Shown: in pieces, positions 12,106-23,700 of the stretch | Numbering within the stretch: position 1 is the first letter of the stretch | How the letters are laid out: every line of letters begins with the position of its first letter | From: Rallus limicola | Taxonomy: Eukaryota; Chordata; Aves; Gruiformes; Rallidae | DNA length: 64,000 bases | Direction: 5' to 3' | Assembly (NCBI GenBank): GCA_022605955.1 | Contig: JAKCOZ010000005.1 | Location: 47,172,950 to 47,236,949 of the forward strand | The notes under the pieces: generated by a model | What the model was told of the DNA's origin: nothing | Databases searched by the model: none | What the model saw: only the letters and a program-made list of their open reading frames with translations | Position numbers and translations under genes: made by a program

Positions 12106-15019
12106 CTAGTGCAAAAGCAGGATCTCAGCATATTCTGCAGTGAGTGAAGGAACTCATTCTTGCATGTTAAGTTATTTGTCTTTATTTGATATGCAAAAAT
12201 CTTATCAGTTATATCTGATCCAGGGGAAAACCAAATCAAGCCTAATTCAGTCTTGTCTCAGCCACCTCTATCATCTCCAGCACTAAGGAATGGAGGTGTT
12301 TCAGGCACAACACCAGTAATGACATACCTGCTTGATTAATTTCCAATTTTAACCTCAAAACCTGCTGTATAAAACCATTCCTATCACTGAGCATTCTACA
12401 TTAATATGTATTAGGTATTGGATTGGCTTACTGAAGTACTTCATTTGTTTCATTGGAAATCTTTCACTGAAAATTGCCATTCCAAAGTTAAAGAATAACT
12501 TAGGACTGACAGAGAAATTACAAGGCAAAAGAGTTGCACTCTTTGTTTTGTGAGAATTCAGGCTTCCTGACTGCACATATCTACCATCATTAACAATTTT
12601 AAGTATATTATTGTGGTGCCAATATTGAACATTTGTCCTTCAGTGGTAAATTCCTCCATTTCAAGATAAGGCTAGATATAAGAAAGATTTCCTGGGAAAC
12701 ACAGAGATGAGACGCAAACTAAACCAAAGAATATAAGCTAAATATCTTTGTGAAAATTACTTTTTCAGTATTACATCTGTATAAAGGGTTGATATTTTGC
12801 CATCTTTCCTTTTCTTGTCCTTAGTGCTAGACTGAGAAAAAGAGCTTCTGGCTATGGCATACAGGACAGCTTCTGGCATGCTCAGCTTTATTATTTCCAT
12901 CAGATATTTCTTCAGGTTTGGGCTCTTTTTATATCTCAAATAATTATTTTTATGACACCAACGGCTATAAAATCTTATTCTTACATTTACAATTGGAAAA
13001 ATACTCTTGAGGCTGTTTCTCCATGTGTCCCTTACCCAGGAGGTAAAAATTCAATGATAGAGAACAGCAGAAATTTCAACAAAACTGATATTTTGCAACT
13101 GATGGTTATAAAATATACTGTAACAAAATAAAGATTAAATAGACCTAGACAAAATGGGAGGTAAACATGATGAGGCAAGAGAGCTTAATCTAGGTTTCAT
13201 TTTATAGTTTAACATTATCATTAAAAAGAGCAATGAAAACCATGATAAGATGGTACATTAAAACAATAGCAGCAGAGAAACTAATTAGAAACAGTATGGA
13301 AAAGGAAAGAATTGTACAGCATAGTCATGTTTATAATGAGGGGGGGGGAAACAAGAAAGAAATGGTGATCTGGAACTATGTCATAGGTAAACTAACCTCA
13401 TTTCCAGTATTGCTAGAGGTATATAAATATAAAGGAATTTGAGCAATAAATTTCTATATCACCCACCGCTTCCCCCCCCCCCCAAAAAAAAACCAACAAA
13501 CAAAAACAACACCCAAACAAAAAATTCACAACCAAAACAAAACAAAACAAAATTATTTCCCCACACCAAAGTGAATAGAGGAAAGTTCTGGTTTCTTTGT
13601 CAGAAGACAAATTAAAAACACAGGAAACTTTGCATGCAGTGGGAAACAGCAGACAATAAATACCCATATGTGGTGAGTATAAATAACAACGGAACTGTTA
13701 GGAGTTGTATGCAACGGAAGTAACTGCAGTATCTTTCCTTTAAAATGGCACAAAACCAGAGAAAGCACTGAGTGAAAATAACAGCTTGCTTCCGTAGTTA
13801 GCAAAAAAATCCAGCTGAGATTTAGACAAAATCAAAGATTGAATAGCAACTAGAATTCTGACAACAGTAATGAGTCTTGAAAGGCATGTGGATAGTTTTT
13901 CATTTGCTTTTTCTAAACACCAACTTCTCCCTCGGTTACTACAAGCACCTAAAACCTCCATCATGGCCAGTTCAAAGCTTTAAAAACAGTGGGCCTCTCT
14001 AAGGATCTGCATTTGGGTTGAAACTGTTAGTATCAGAAGATGCTAGAGATTTCAGAGTGTAAAGTTTTGTAAGTTCTCAGAGTATATTTTTTTGGTACTG
14101 ATGAACTGTATTTATAAAAAAGGATTATTCATGCATTTATTTCTTTCTGTTATATAATTGCCCTGTATCAGTCTGTTCACTATCCACATATAGATACCAT
14201 ATACTAGAAAGATCATATATAAGTATACTCTAAACACACTTGGGAATATATGACAATGCTTACTCTTTATGGATTATCCATATGTAGAAAATTTTCCAAA
14301 CCCCTTGAACAGTGGTTTGAAGTAGAATTTCCCTTCTCTCAGACGTTTAATCTTTAATGACTCACCATTGTTTCAAACTCCATGTGTTTAAAATTAAGCT
14401 GCTCATTTTGATATAGTCTGTCTCACTGCAAACTCTCCATGTTTTTTTATGAATATCCCTTTCAGCCAGAAGACACAATAATTTATTCTCTTCATCCAGA
14501 AAATGATAAAAATGTAGTGCCTTAATAGAGAGACTGTTTCTCCCTCCCTTAGTTTCTCTCCTGTATACACACAGGCAGCCTCTGCCCTGAAATGAAGTCT
14601 CACATCTAGTTATATTTTATATAGGAAGTAAAATTACTTTACTAGCCTCAGGAAAGGACTTTAAAATATTTTTTAAATTGGAATATCACTAACCAGGTGA
14701 CAAAAATGTTCTGTTTACTAGCTAACTATTAAGAATAGGTGCATATTCACTGCACCAAATCTTTCACATTGCAGGAAAATAAAACATTGTAACTTGGTAT
14801 GAATTGCAAACAGACATTCTCTTTCTCTCCAAGCAGGTGAAGTGTGCTGGATATGTTGGACATATTATGATACAAACTTCCTGGCTACTGTTAACATGTG
14901 TCAGACTGTCAAGCACCTTTTAAATATTCCTAGGATTCAGGCTTTTTTAACATGTTTGCAAAGGAATTTTTTCCTCTCTGAAAGATAGTGCAGGACCGTA
15001 AGTGGTGGCTTTGAATAGG
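12106..15019. other. Intergenic, no gene recognised
   Basis: AT-rich, with the C/A simple sequence near 13480. No coding or RNA feature supported. Confidence 0.65.
13472..13551. repeat. Poly-C/poly-A run and CAAAA-rich simple sequence
   Basis: Twelve C then nine A, followed by CAACAAACAAAAAC-type repeats to about 13551. A G run (8-9) lies nearby at 13341. Similar CA-rich runs occur at 33194-33235 and 38859-38915. Confidence 0.85.
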
Positions 15020-15420
15020 ACATAGATAACCTAATCCAAATACCTGCTTCAAGTAATGATGATTTTCTATTAGTCATCCCATAAATGTATTTAACCTTTC
15101 CTTAAAGGTATCTGTTTTGCCTCTGGTCTCATGACAAACTGTCATAGGGTCTGATCAGCTTCAGTGTTAAAGAAAATGTCTAACTTAATGTTTCCTCCAA
15201 CTAAAGTTCTGGCCATTACTTCTACCCGCTACAAATTTTTGCACTTCTGTCTTTCCTGTTTTCACACATTAAAACGGATTTATCTTTTAGCATTTCTCTC
15301 TCTTTAGACTAAAAAAACTCCTTCCACAATTCTCACACTGCCTTTCAATGAACCTGTCTACATTATTATATATTTCACGGACAGACAGCCCAGTACTATA
15401 TAAAATGATGGCGATACCCT
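15020..15420 (-). mobile_element. Possible ancient LINE (CR1/L2-like), reverse orientation
   Basis: Stretches such as AATGTCTAACTTAATGTTTC and CTGGCCATTACTTCTACC resemble the segment near the end of old CR1-type LINEs where the antisense reads 'taatgtctaa...'. Weak and not proven. Confidence 0.33.
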
Positions 15421-18400
15421 CCCAGCTCTTTGAAAAAAAATCTTTGCCTAGTTTTCTTTAAATACATATGTATTCTTTTTTTTTATGGCTTCATAGAATA
15501 TCTCATTTATGTTTGCATTAGCAACAGAATCTTATTTCCTGAATATATCTAATTTTAATTTATGCCTGTGCTACATGTATGTCTCCTTGAGTTTCTCATC
15601 TTTTGCGCTGTGAATAGCAGGATGGAAAAACGCTACTGGAAGAATGAGGTTGTCTTGATTTGCTTTTCATGTAGCAGTTTCTCAATACTGTGTTTTAATT
15701 GCTAGGTGTATGCAACTATCAATGGAATAACTTTGAATGTAGAACCTTACTGAATATTTCAGTTTTCTACATTTAGGGCTTTTTCTTTACAATATCAAAT
15801 AATTGCTAGACTATGATCTCAGGCATGGCAAAATCTCTGACTTTTCTAACATTGACAAAGGGGGAAATTGCATTCCTTTTTTTGATCAAGATTGTTATAG
15901 TCAATGTAAAGCGGCCCTACTGATGAAAGTTTTGCCTCAGTCTTCAGAGTGGCCAAGATTTTATATAGTGTATTTTCTAAAACAGATGGCAGAATTCTCT
16001 GTGCTATAGTAATTGGGTGATAGATAGCACAGATTTAGGGCTTTGTCAATAGTTTAAGGGAGGTTATTAATATTTTCAGTGTTAGGCAAGGGAATGGGTC
16101 TGACTTTAACTCCTGTAGATTATTGTTGTATTTTTTAGCTCTGCACACTCTGGCTACTGTTCCAACAGGAAAAAACCTACTGTGATTAAAAAAATATTTT
16201 GGCAATCTTTAGCTAGCTGTTGATAGCTGATAATTCTGTGTGTAGTGAAATCTGATCAGAAAAACTTTCTTGTTTATATGCCCTGATACCAAAGGTACTG
16301 GACACTACATCTCTCTTCCCACTCAGGTGTACTGACATTCACCTGTCACCTCTTGTGAGGGCAGGAACATGTTCTTGAAGTGGGTGTGATAACAGCAGAA
16401 TTAATTCCCTGCTTTTCCTGTCAGTCATCTGCCAGCACAGTGTACTGAATCAGATCACTGAAGAGCTAGAGGTACTGGAGGTAAAGGTGGCATGTGTGCA
16501 TCTGTGCAGCTGGGGCACGGCAACGAGCTTAGGAGAAAAGGAGAGAAAGGATGTTCTGCTCAACCCCAAGCTCGTAGGCTGGCTTAGTCTGACTCCAACA
16601 GCCACACATGAGGATGGGACAGCCTAACATTCAGAGTATAAATAGTTACTTCAGGCTCCAGCTGCATTAGTGATGTTGGATGAGCATTTTTATAGTGGAC
16701 AATGGTACTCACAGAGTACAGTGTGGAATAGAAACTCCTAAAACCAGTTATCATATCCTAAATCTTTGTGCCTATGTATATTCATGAAAGATAAGATCCC
16801 TTCAAGGGATAAAGATAAACTTCTCCACCAGTAACATTAAAGTTTCTGATACTCTCACTTGCAAAGTATTCCTGTTTTGCCAGCAATATGAGACTCCTCT
16901 TTAACTGATTTTTTTTTCTTTATCTTTGTGATATGCATAAGGATTGCCCAAATTAATCAGTTATCTCTCCTTGATATGTGGGGTCTCAGATTACCATTTC
17001 TATGTGATTCTACAGTTACTCTCAGATTTTAGCTACCAGGAGTTTGCAGGGACCTTTAGAAGCTGTTACACTGATTATTTGCTTTATGTTTATTGCCACT
17101 GGTAAAGATTCTCCATCTCCAGATTCTTGCAATAATGAAGTAAAAATTTGAATGAACTAAAAGGTATTAGTAGGTAAACAGGCACTTGGGAGTATGAGTG
17201 CTCCTGTCCAGGACCAAACTTCAGGACTCTTTCACTGCCTCTAGATTTCCAGACTTTGCAAAGTTGCTTGCATGCTGCTGACTAGGAGGTTGAAGTGTTC
17301 TGTTTCTACATTCAATGTACAAAAGGAAGTTCTTATCAAGGTTAAGTTCTCAATCTCAGAGTGCTTTTTCCCGTAGCTCAGTCCCTGAACACGTTCATTA
17401 TTCCTGTCTAAGAATGCAGGACTTTTGTGTACCATTTTCTTGGAAAACATGAAATAACAGTATCTCACTTTCTGGAAAAGGATCCGATAAGACTTGTCTC
17501 TGCATTCAGTGGTTGCAATGAGTGTGATGGCCCTGACTCCTGTAACAAGTTCCAAAGCAAATCTCGCAAGGTCTCCAGAATGAACGACGGACTGTTAGGA
17601 GATTGCTAAACCAACACTACTCAGTCTGTACTCAGGGCTCTGATATCTTCAAGTGAAGCAGTCAGACCTTGAATGTAACGCCTGGAATGTAACACCTTGA
17701 ATAATCCCCATACATAGACAATGATTACTTGAGGTTCTTTACTCTCCTATTTCTAATGCAAAGACCTAAAAAAAAAAAAAAAAAAAAAGCTATTTTAAGC
17801 AGAAATCACTAAGATCTGCCAGAACACAGTTATTGTCATTTTCAAGGACTATTGTGAAGACTATGGAGATTTGGATCGGAGTGGGTTTGGCAGCAAGCAA
17901 GCTAAGTAAAATGATTTGCAGTTTGGTTTGCTCAGATTGAAGAAGGGGACAGAAGAGAATTAGTCCGGATTTACTGAACACTGGGGTTTCTGTTTTGAAA
18001 TTATTTTTGGATTAGTATCTGGGCAAGTTCTGTTTCAACAGATTCTGGTTACGTTGGATAGACTCCACTCAAACAAAAAGGATTCTGACATCTCAGAAAT
18101 AAAATTAGCAGGGTTTGTTTAGATGGCTAAGGAGGAAGTAGAAAAGATGGAAAAATGGAGATTTGTCCTAATTTCATCAATCCGAGAGGCGGCCCTGACT
18201 CAGAAAAGTAAAAAGTAAAGTTGCTCTAAAAGAATAGATTATTTTTGCCTAGCAGTGTATATATGCAAAAAGGAAAAAAGCAAAAAAAGCACAAAAATGA
18301 GAGTTCAAAAACTGAATTTTGCAATGTTGATTATCACAAATCATATATAGGATTTTAAGAAGAAAATTTTCCTAATGATTTTTTCACAAGTTATCAGTTT

Positions 18401-20029
18401 TGGACAATACAACTGACATTCAGTAGTTAATTCAGAAAACAGAAGACGTGCCATCAAAAGTCAGATTATATATTTACAATGCAAATTAGATGAGATAATT
18501 TGATAGTGAGGAGTGTACAGATAAAATCTGAATTTTACAAACTCTCTACTTTTAAGGTCTGAAGAAAAACAAATACAAGGAGAAATTTCTGCCAGCTGTC
18601 TTGGTTAGAAGACAGAGAGATTAAAGCCTGCCTTTGGCGAGGTGGTCAGGTAACTATATCAGAAAGCATCGAACATTTTTAGGCTTTGTAACTAAGCAAG
18701 TTATTTTCTAGTAAAAAAAAAATGGAAACAAAGGTTTAACAAAAGAAGGGCTGTAGTCAGCCAGCAGATAACTTAGAACCTAAAGGGAGAATAAGCAACC
18801 CTGGATCTACAACAGCCTGGTTGTAAACAAATATCGAAGAAAATCAGAATAAAAGCAAAGTGAACAGACTAACAGAGAATTGCTAGAAAATCACAGGTTC
18901 TCAGAAGAGCAGAGGAAGGGATTAAACTGCCATTACTGGTCCACATTTTCACTTCTCTAGAGCATCATTCACCATACCCCAGCAAGGCTTGGTTTGGCAA
19001 GCCACAGCGAAGGCTATGATGCCAAGTATCCTTTCCTAAAAAGCAGGAAATGTTTCAGTAGTAAAGGGGAAGCAAGGCAGGCAGAAAAGGCATGAAGGCA
19101 ATCTGTGCTGTGGAGTCAGATACGCAGTTTATCTTGGATACCAAAACTTTTGGAGAACTTCGAAGAAACAATGCCTGCCTCTCACACCTTACTCCTAAGT
19201 GTTGTCTTTTAAGCATCCTCTGCTCTTCATTTTTCTGTCCTTCACTTCCTCCATTCTTGGCTAAAACTGGAAGTCAGCATTAGTAGAAGCAAACTTTTTC
19301 CACCTAAGTGACACCATTGTCTCCAAGTACCGGTAAATGGGCTATCTGAAACTAATGTGTGCTTTCCAGTATGTATATTTTCAGGCAGGTAATCTTGAAT
19401 TAGCCCATTGTAATTCTAGAGAAAAAGCAGATGATTCTATAGTGTTCTTACCATAATATAGGGATCTCTAGTCCCATAAATGCCGACAAATCGGTAAATG
19501 AAGTGTGGAGGAAGAAAGCTCTACATCAGCAAGCAGAAGAAAACAGGTCCCTTAAGAATCCTAAAACTCAGACGTAGCTTCCTTAAAAGAGAAAAGCAAG
19601 GAACAAGAAAGAGTGCAAAGAATACAAAATAGCCAGTCTGTTTCCATAAGGGACAACTCAAAGTATAAAAAGTTAGAAAAGAGGAAGTAACAGTCACATA
19701 ATAAAATGCAGTATTTAAATTGCCTTTTGGTGGAAGTAATGTTTCTTCTTTATCTGTTTATGAAAGATACTAAAGGTAGAGTTCGAGGTACTTTTGCTTG
19801 GTTTGGGAATTTCTTTTTAACTCTTTAGCCTCAGAAATATAGAATGTTTTCTCTTCCTTGCTTTTGCTCGGGTTTTCCCTGAGAAAGTTGGAGCTCTGAC
19901 ATGAATGCCTATGGAGAGAAATCTTCAGATTTCTGAAGAAAAGCCCCAAGTTGTCTCTTTGTGGACAGACGATGTAAATTTAATGAGATAAGAGGCATGC
20001 TTAACACATCCCCACCAGACTATCCTTCT
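15421..20029. other. Intergenic upstream of DLK1, no gene recognised
   Basis: AT-rich sequence with a 21-base poly-A. Enhancers for DLK1 could lie here but I cannot identify any from one sequence. Confidence 0.65.
17768..17788. repeat. Poly-A tract (21)
   Basis: Uninterrupted run of 21 A. No LINE or processed pseudogene is recognisable directly upstream. Confidence 0.95.
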
Positions 20030-20730
20030 CCCGCGCTCTTCCAGATTTCCTCCCCTTGCTCGCCACCGCGCAAACCGGGGTGCGCGAGGTGCTCGGCTTC
20101 TCCCTCCGCCCCCGAGCGGACTCGGAGCGGCAGAATTAGGCAGGGGCAGGTCCCCAGCCCGCGAGTGCAGGGCAGGAGGGCCGGTGGGAGGCGGGCAGCC
20201 CTCCCCTCTCTCCCGTCCCTCCCTCCTCCCGCCCCGTCGCTCCGGAGCCTGACGGCGCTGCGGGCGGGGGGTGCCGCCTTCCCGGCCGCCGCCGCCCGGT
20301 GAGGAAGCTGCGCGCCCTCGGCCGAGCTCCCCGCGGGGCTGCGCGGAGCGGCCCCGGCCATGGGGCTGCGCGCCGCCGGACTGATCGGCTGCTGCTGCCT
20401 GCTGCCCCTCGTCCTCCCCGCAGCCCCAGGTAACGCCGGCCGCGGGGAGCGCTGGATCTGGGCGGCGGGAGGGTGGCGAGTAGCGACCCCCCCGGCGTCT
20501 GCCGCGGGGACCGGCGCAGCGAGGGGAGGCGAGTTGGGAAAGTTTTCCGAGTTTGACGGGGCCGGGAGGAAAGCGGAGCGGCAGCCCTCCCGCAGCCCCC
20601 CGAGGGCAAAGCCTGCCCCAGCGCTGGCTCCGGCCGAAGGTGCCGGTGGTGGTCAGGAGGCTTCTCCTTTGCGTCCGACGGAGCGTGCCTGGGGCCGGTT
20701 GCGGGGGATGGCAGTGGGTAACGGTGACAT
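20030..20730. promoter_or_regulatory. DLK1: CpG island with DLK1 promoter and 5' UTR
   Basis: Base composition changes abruptly from AT-rich to very GC- and CpG-rich between about 20030 and 20730, the only such island in the window. It covers the DLK1 start codon and the first part of intron 1. GC-box-like sites include GGGCGG near 20262 and CCCGCCCCG near 20228, about 100-130 bases before the ATG. I see no convincing TATA box at a suitable distance, so a CpG-island promoter with dispersed starts is likely. The transcription start cannot be fixed from sequence. Long open frames across the island on both strands (up to 286 codons on the minus strand, 19925-20785) are a by-product of GC richness. 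Confidence 0.85.
20360..20429 (+). CDS. DLK1: DLK1 exon 1, coding part (signal peptide)
   Basis: The ATG at 20360 has a strong Kozak context, with G at -3 and G at +4 (GGCCATGG). It opens 23 codons plus one base, and the donor is GTAACG at 20430. The peptide reads [10 protein letters not shown], then a cysteine/leucine-rich core (CCCLLPLVL), then PAAP: a typical signal peptide with a short n-region and an Ala/Pro-rich cleavage zone. The exit phase (one base) matches the entry of exon 2, where the split codon gives Gly24. The exon lies in the CpG island. I chose this ATG because it is the only one giving a signal peptide in frame with the EGF exons. Confidence 0.93.
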
Positions 20731-23700
20731 TTCGGGAGAGCATTGCTAGGTGAGCTTGATGCAAATACTCCAAACAAACAAACAAGCAACATGTGACCGG
20801 GACCTCTTCTCCTCAACGTAGATTATTCATTCATGATTTAATGAAAATGGTGGTAATTTTTCCTTCATCCGACGTAGGGTCGGAATGGATTCAGCACTTA
20901 CACTGTAAGGTGGTTTAAATGGTCTCTTTTTTTTCTGACTAAAGGTGCTTTGGTGTTTCGAGGAGTCCCAAAGCAATGCAGATGGAGTGGCATGTTGTGA
21001 CATACATGAATCCCTTCTGAAATTTCCTTTTTAAAATGTGTGTAGTGATACTAGAGACACTTGCCATATCCTAAAATGACTTTGTATTATCTTGCAGTTA
21101 ATTCTTTGACATTTCTCTTAGCCTATATGAACACTGTGCAACATGCCTCCAGATGAAGTTAATTTAAAAATTTATGTTGCAAAAACATGTGTTTGAAGAA
21201 AAAAAATAACAGAACATCATGCCATCTGGGTTCTTTTAAAACACCTGTAATGGGTATGTGACATACTTTTTCTTTTTTTCCTTATTGCAGATTTTTCTGG
21301 TTTGATGTTATAAATCTTTTCTTTCAGGCGTGAACTGTAAAGCTGGCTGCCACCCAGAGAATGGATTCTGTGAATTTCCCAGTGAATGCAGGTAAGAAGA
21401 GCTGTCAGATAAGGCTATTAGCACAGGAATGGACAGCTTCAATAATTCATAGTCCTGGTGAAATAGAAGGTGAAATGATTTGCCCTCAGAAAATACGGAA
21501 CTGTAATGCAAAACCACTCTATTGGGATACAGCAGCTGGAATCCAGCTGGAATCATGAGCATAGACGTCTAGGTGCCTTTTTATCCTATTTTTTCCAGTA
21601 AAATAGTCTGTACATTGGTTAACAGGTTTTTTTCCCTACTGAACGAAATGGTTTTCTTCACATAAACTGGTTCTAGTATCCCAAAAGCATCGATGGTATC
21701 TTTTTTGTTCAAATGTGCTGCATAGTACAATTTTGTATTTGAAAGTTTATTTATTGTGCCTCGAAAAGGGGAACATCCATGTAATTATGTTTATTAAAAA
21801 TAAACGATGTCTTTCTCTTGTCTTTTATCTCTTTCAGGTGTCAGCCTGGTTGGCAGGGTGCTCTTTGTAATCAGTGTGTTCCTTTCCCTGGGTGTTTGCA
21901 CGGCAGCTGTGCCAAGCCTTGGCAGTGCATCTGTGAGGAGGGCTGGGTTGGCAGCCTCTGTGACATAGGTTTGCACATCCTTTCTTATCCGTGAGCAAGT
22001 GAGGTGGAACAGCCCCACCTGGTGCTAGAGACAGGAAAAGGTCCTTCTGCATAACATTTGAAAAGACTGAATGTTAGGGACAGGTAATAAAAGGATACAG
22101 GGTAGCAGCTCATAAACATGGAACTGTTATAATAATTCAGGCAAAAGCATGCAATGTATTTTGTAACTGGGCATGTGTATGAGCAAAGCATAAATTCATC
22201 ATTCTGTTTTAAACGTTGATCATCAGGGACAAGGCCAACAAATAACTGCACCCTTGTTGCCATAGAAGGCTTTTCTATAAAAATACAAGTTATCTTGTAT
22301 GTATTAAAACGTTTGAAATATTTTCCTGACACTTTATATACATATATATATATACACTACTTTCTGTTCAGAAAGATGTGAGCATAATACATAATACTTC
22401 TTAAAAAGGAAAACACCGTGCTTATTACTTCTTTTCTTAGTGCAGCAATGATTCAATGAAATATCATAGAATCACAGAATTATATGGTTGGAAAAGACCT
22501 TTAAGATCATCAAGCCCAACCGTTTCCGTAGCACTGTTGTGAAAAAGGTCTGCCGAACAGACTGCCACTTCCCTCTCAGACCTGAGGGATAAGCACAGTT
22601 CCTGTGTGCACTCTCACCCCCTGTCACTCAGAATGAGCCAGCTTAGCATAATCAAAGAACTGGTCTTCGCTGAGCTGGTTTATTTTGCCTGACACAGGCA
22701 AATGTTCCACCAAAGAGATCGGAGGGGTCTGAAGCTGCATGAGCATGCGCAGCCTGTGTAGCTGCAGCTGGAGGAGGACAAGTGTCCAGGGCCCCATTCT
22801 CTTTTTTATGACTTTCAGGATTTCATGGTTATACAGTTTATAATTTACAAATCATGCATGCATTCTGCCCATGCAGACCCAAAACAGTAATTAATGACAC
22901 AGTTTGAAGTGGATAAAATTTTCTAGATGACTGAAAGTCTCAGAAGATTTCAAGTAGTTAGTTCACATCCTTGCAGTAGCATGGAACTTGGTGCAAGGTA
23001 CTCAAGTTCTCATTTAGCTTCTCATCAGGTTTTGCTGCCCATACTTACTGGCTGTACACAAGCATAGACAGACTTCTTAGTTTAAAGCTAGTCCTGGTAT
23101 GTTTGTGGGAGCTCACATAGCTATGGTGCAGACGTGGATACCAGCAATCAGAGATTTCTTCTGGACACCTCTGACAGATGTGTTTGTACCTGAGACAGTG
23201 ACCTAGATTGTCATTACAATTATTGAGGTGGAATGTGTCCTTCTGTTGTCTGTCATCTACAATCATAGGTTTCTAAAACTAGACAGAATGACCACCCCTA
23301 CCCCCACCACATTAGTAGGATCAGTTCTATTGCTTGCCAATGACTCCAAAGGACCAGATTTTTAAAGGTCCCATCTTCACACCCAAAGATTCCTGTCAGG
23401 TTTTTGGTTTGGGTTTGTTGTTTTGTTGGGGTTTTTTTCAAATTTGGCATGCTTTTAAAAGCCACACGAAGTTCCAAGCTGAATTTCTAGGTACTTAAAT
23501 AAATTTGCAGTTCTGAGCCTTGCAGCCTTTCCCTCTTGTAACTAGTACTTAAAATGCAAAACAGTGCTTCAGAAACTGTACACATCTATGGTAAGACATT
23601 ATTTTAATACATATTAATTAAGCTAGTTCTATAATACAAAAAAAGAGGTATCCCTTTCTTAAGCTCAGAAAATATTATTTCCCTCCACACTCAGAGTCTG

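Noticed and set aside
17768..17788. Poly-A as the tail of a processed pseudogene
   Set aside because: No gene-like or LINE-like sequence and no target duplication is evident next to it.
19925..20785. 286-codon minus-strand frame over the DLK1 promoter
   Set aside because: It is Arg/Pro/Gly-rich, without a domain, and coincides with the CpG island, where stop codons are rare. Frames on the + strand there are equally long for the same reason.
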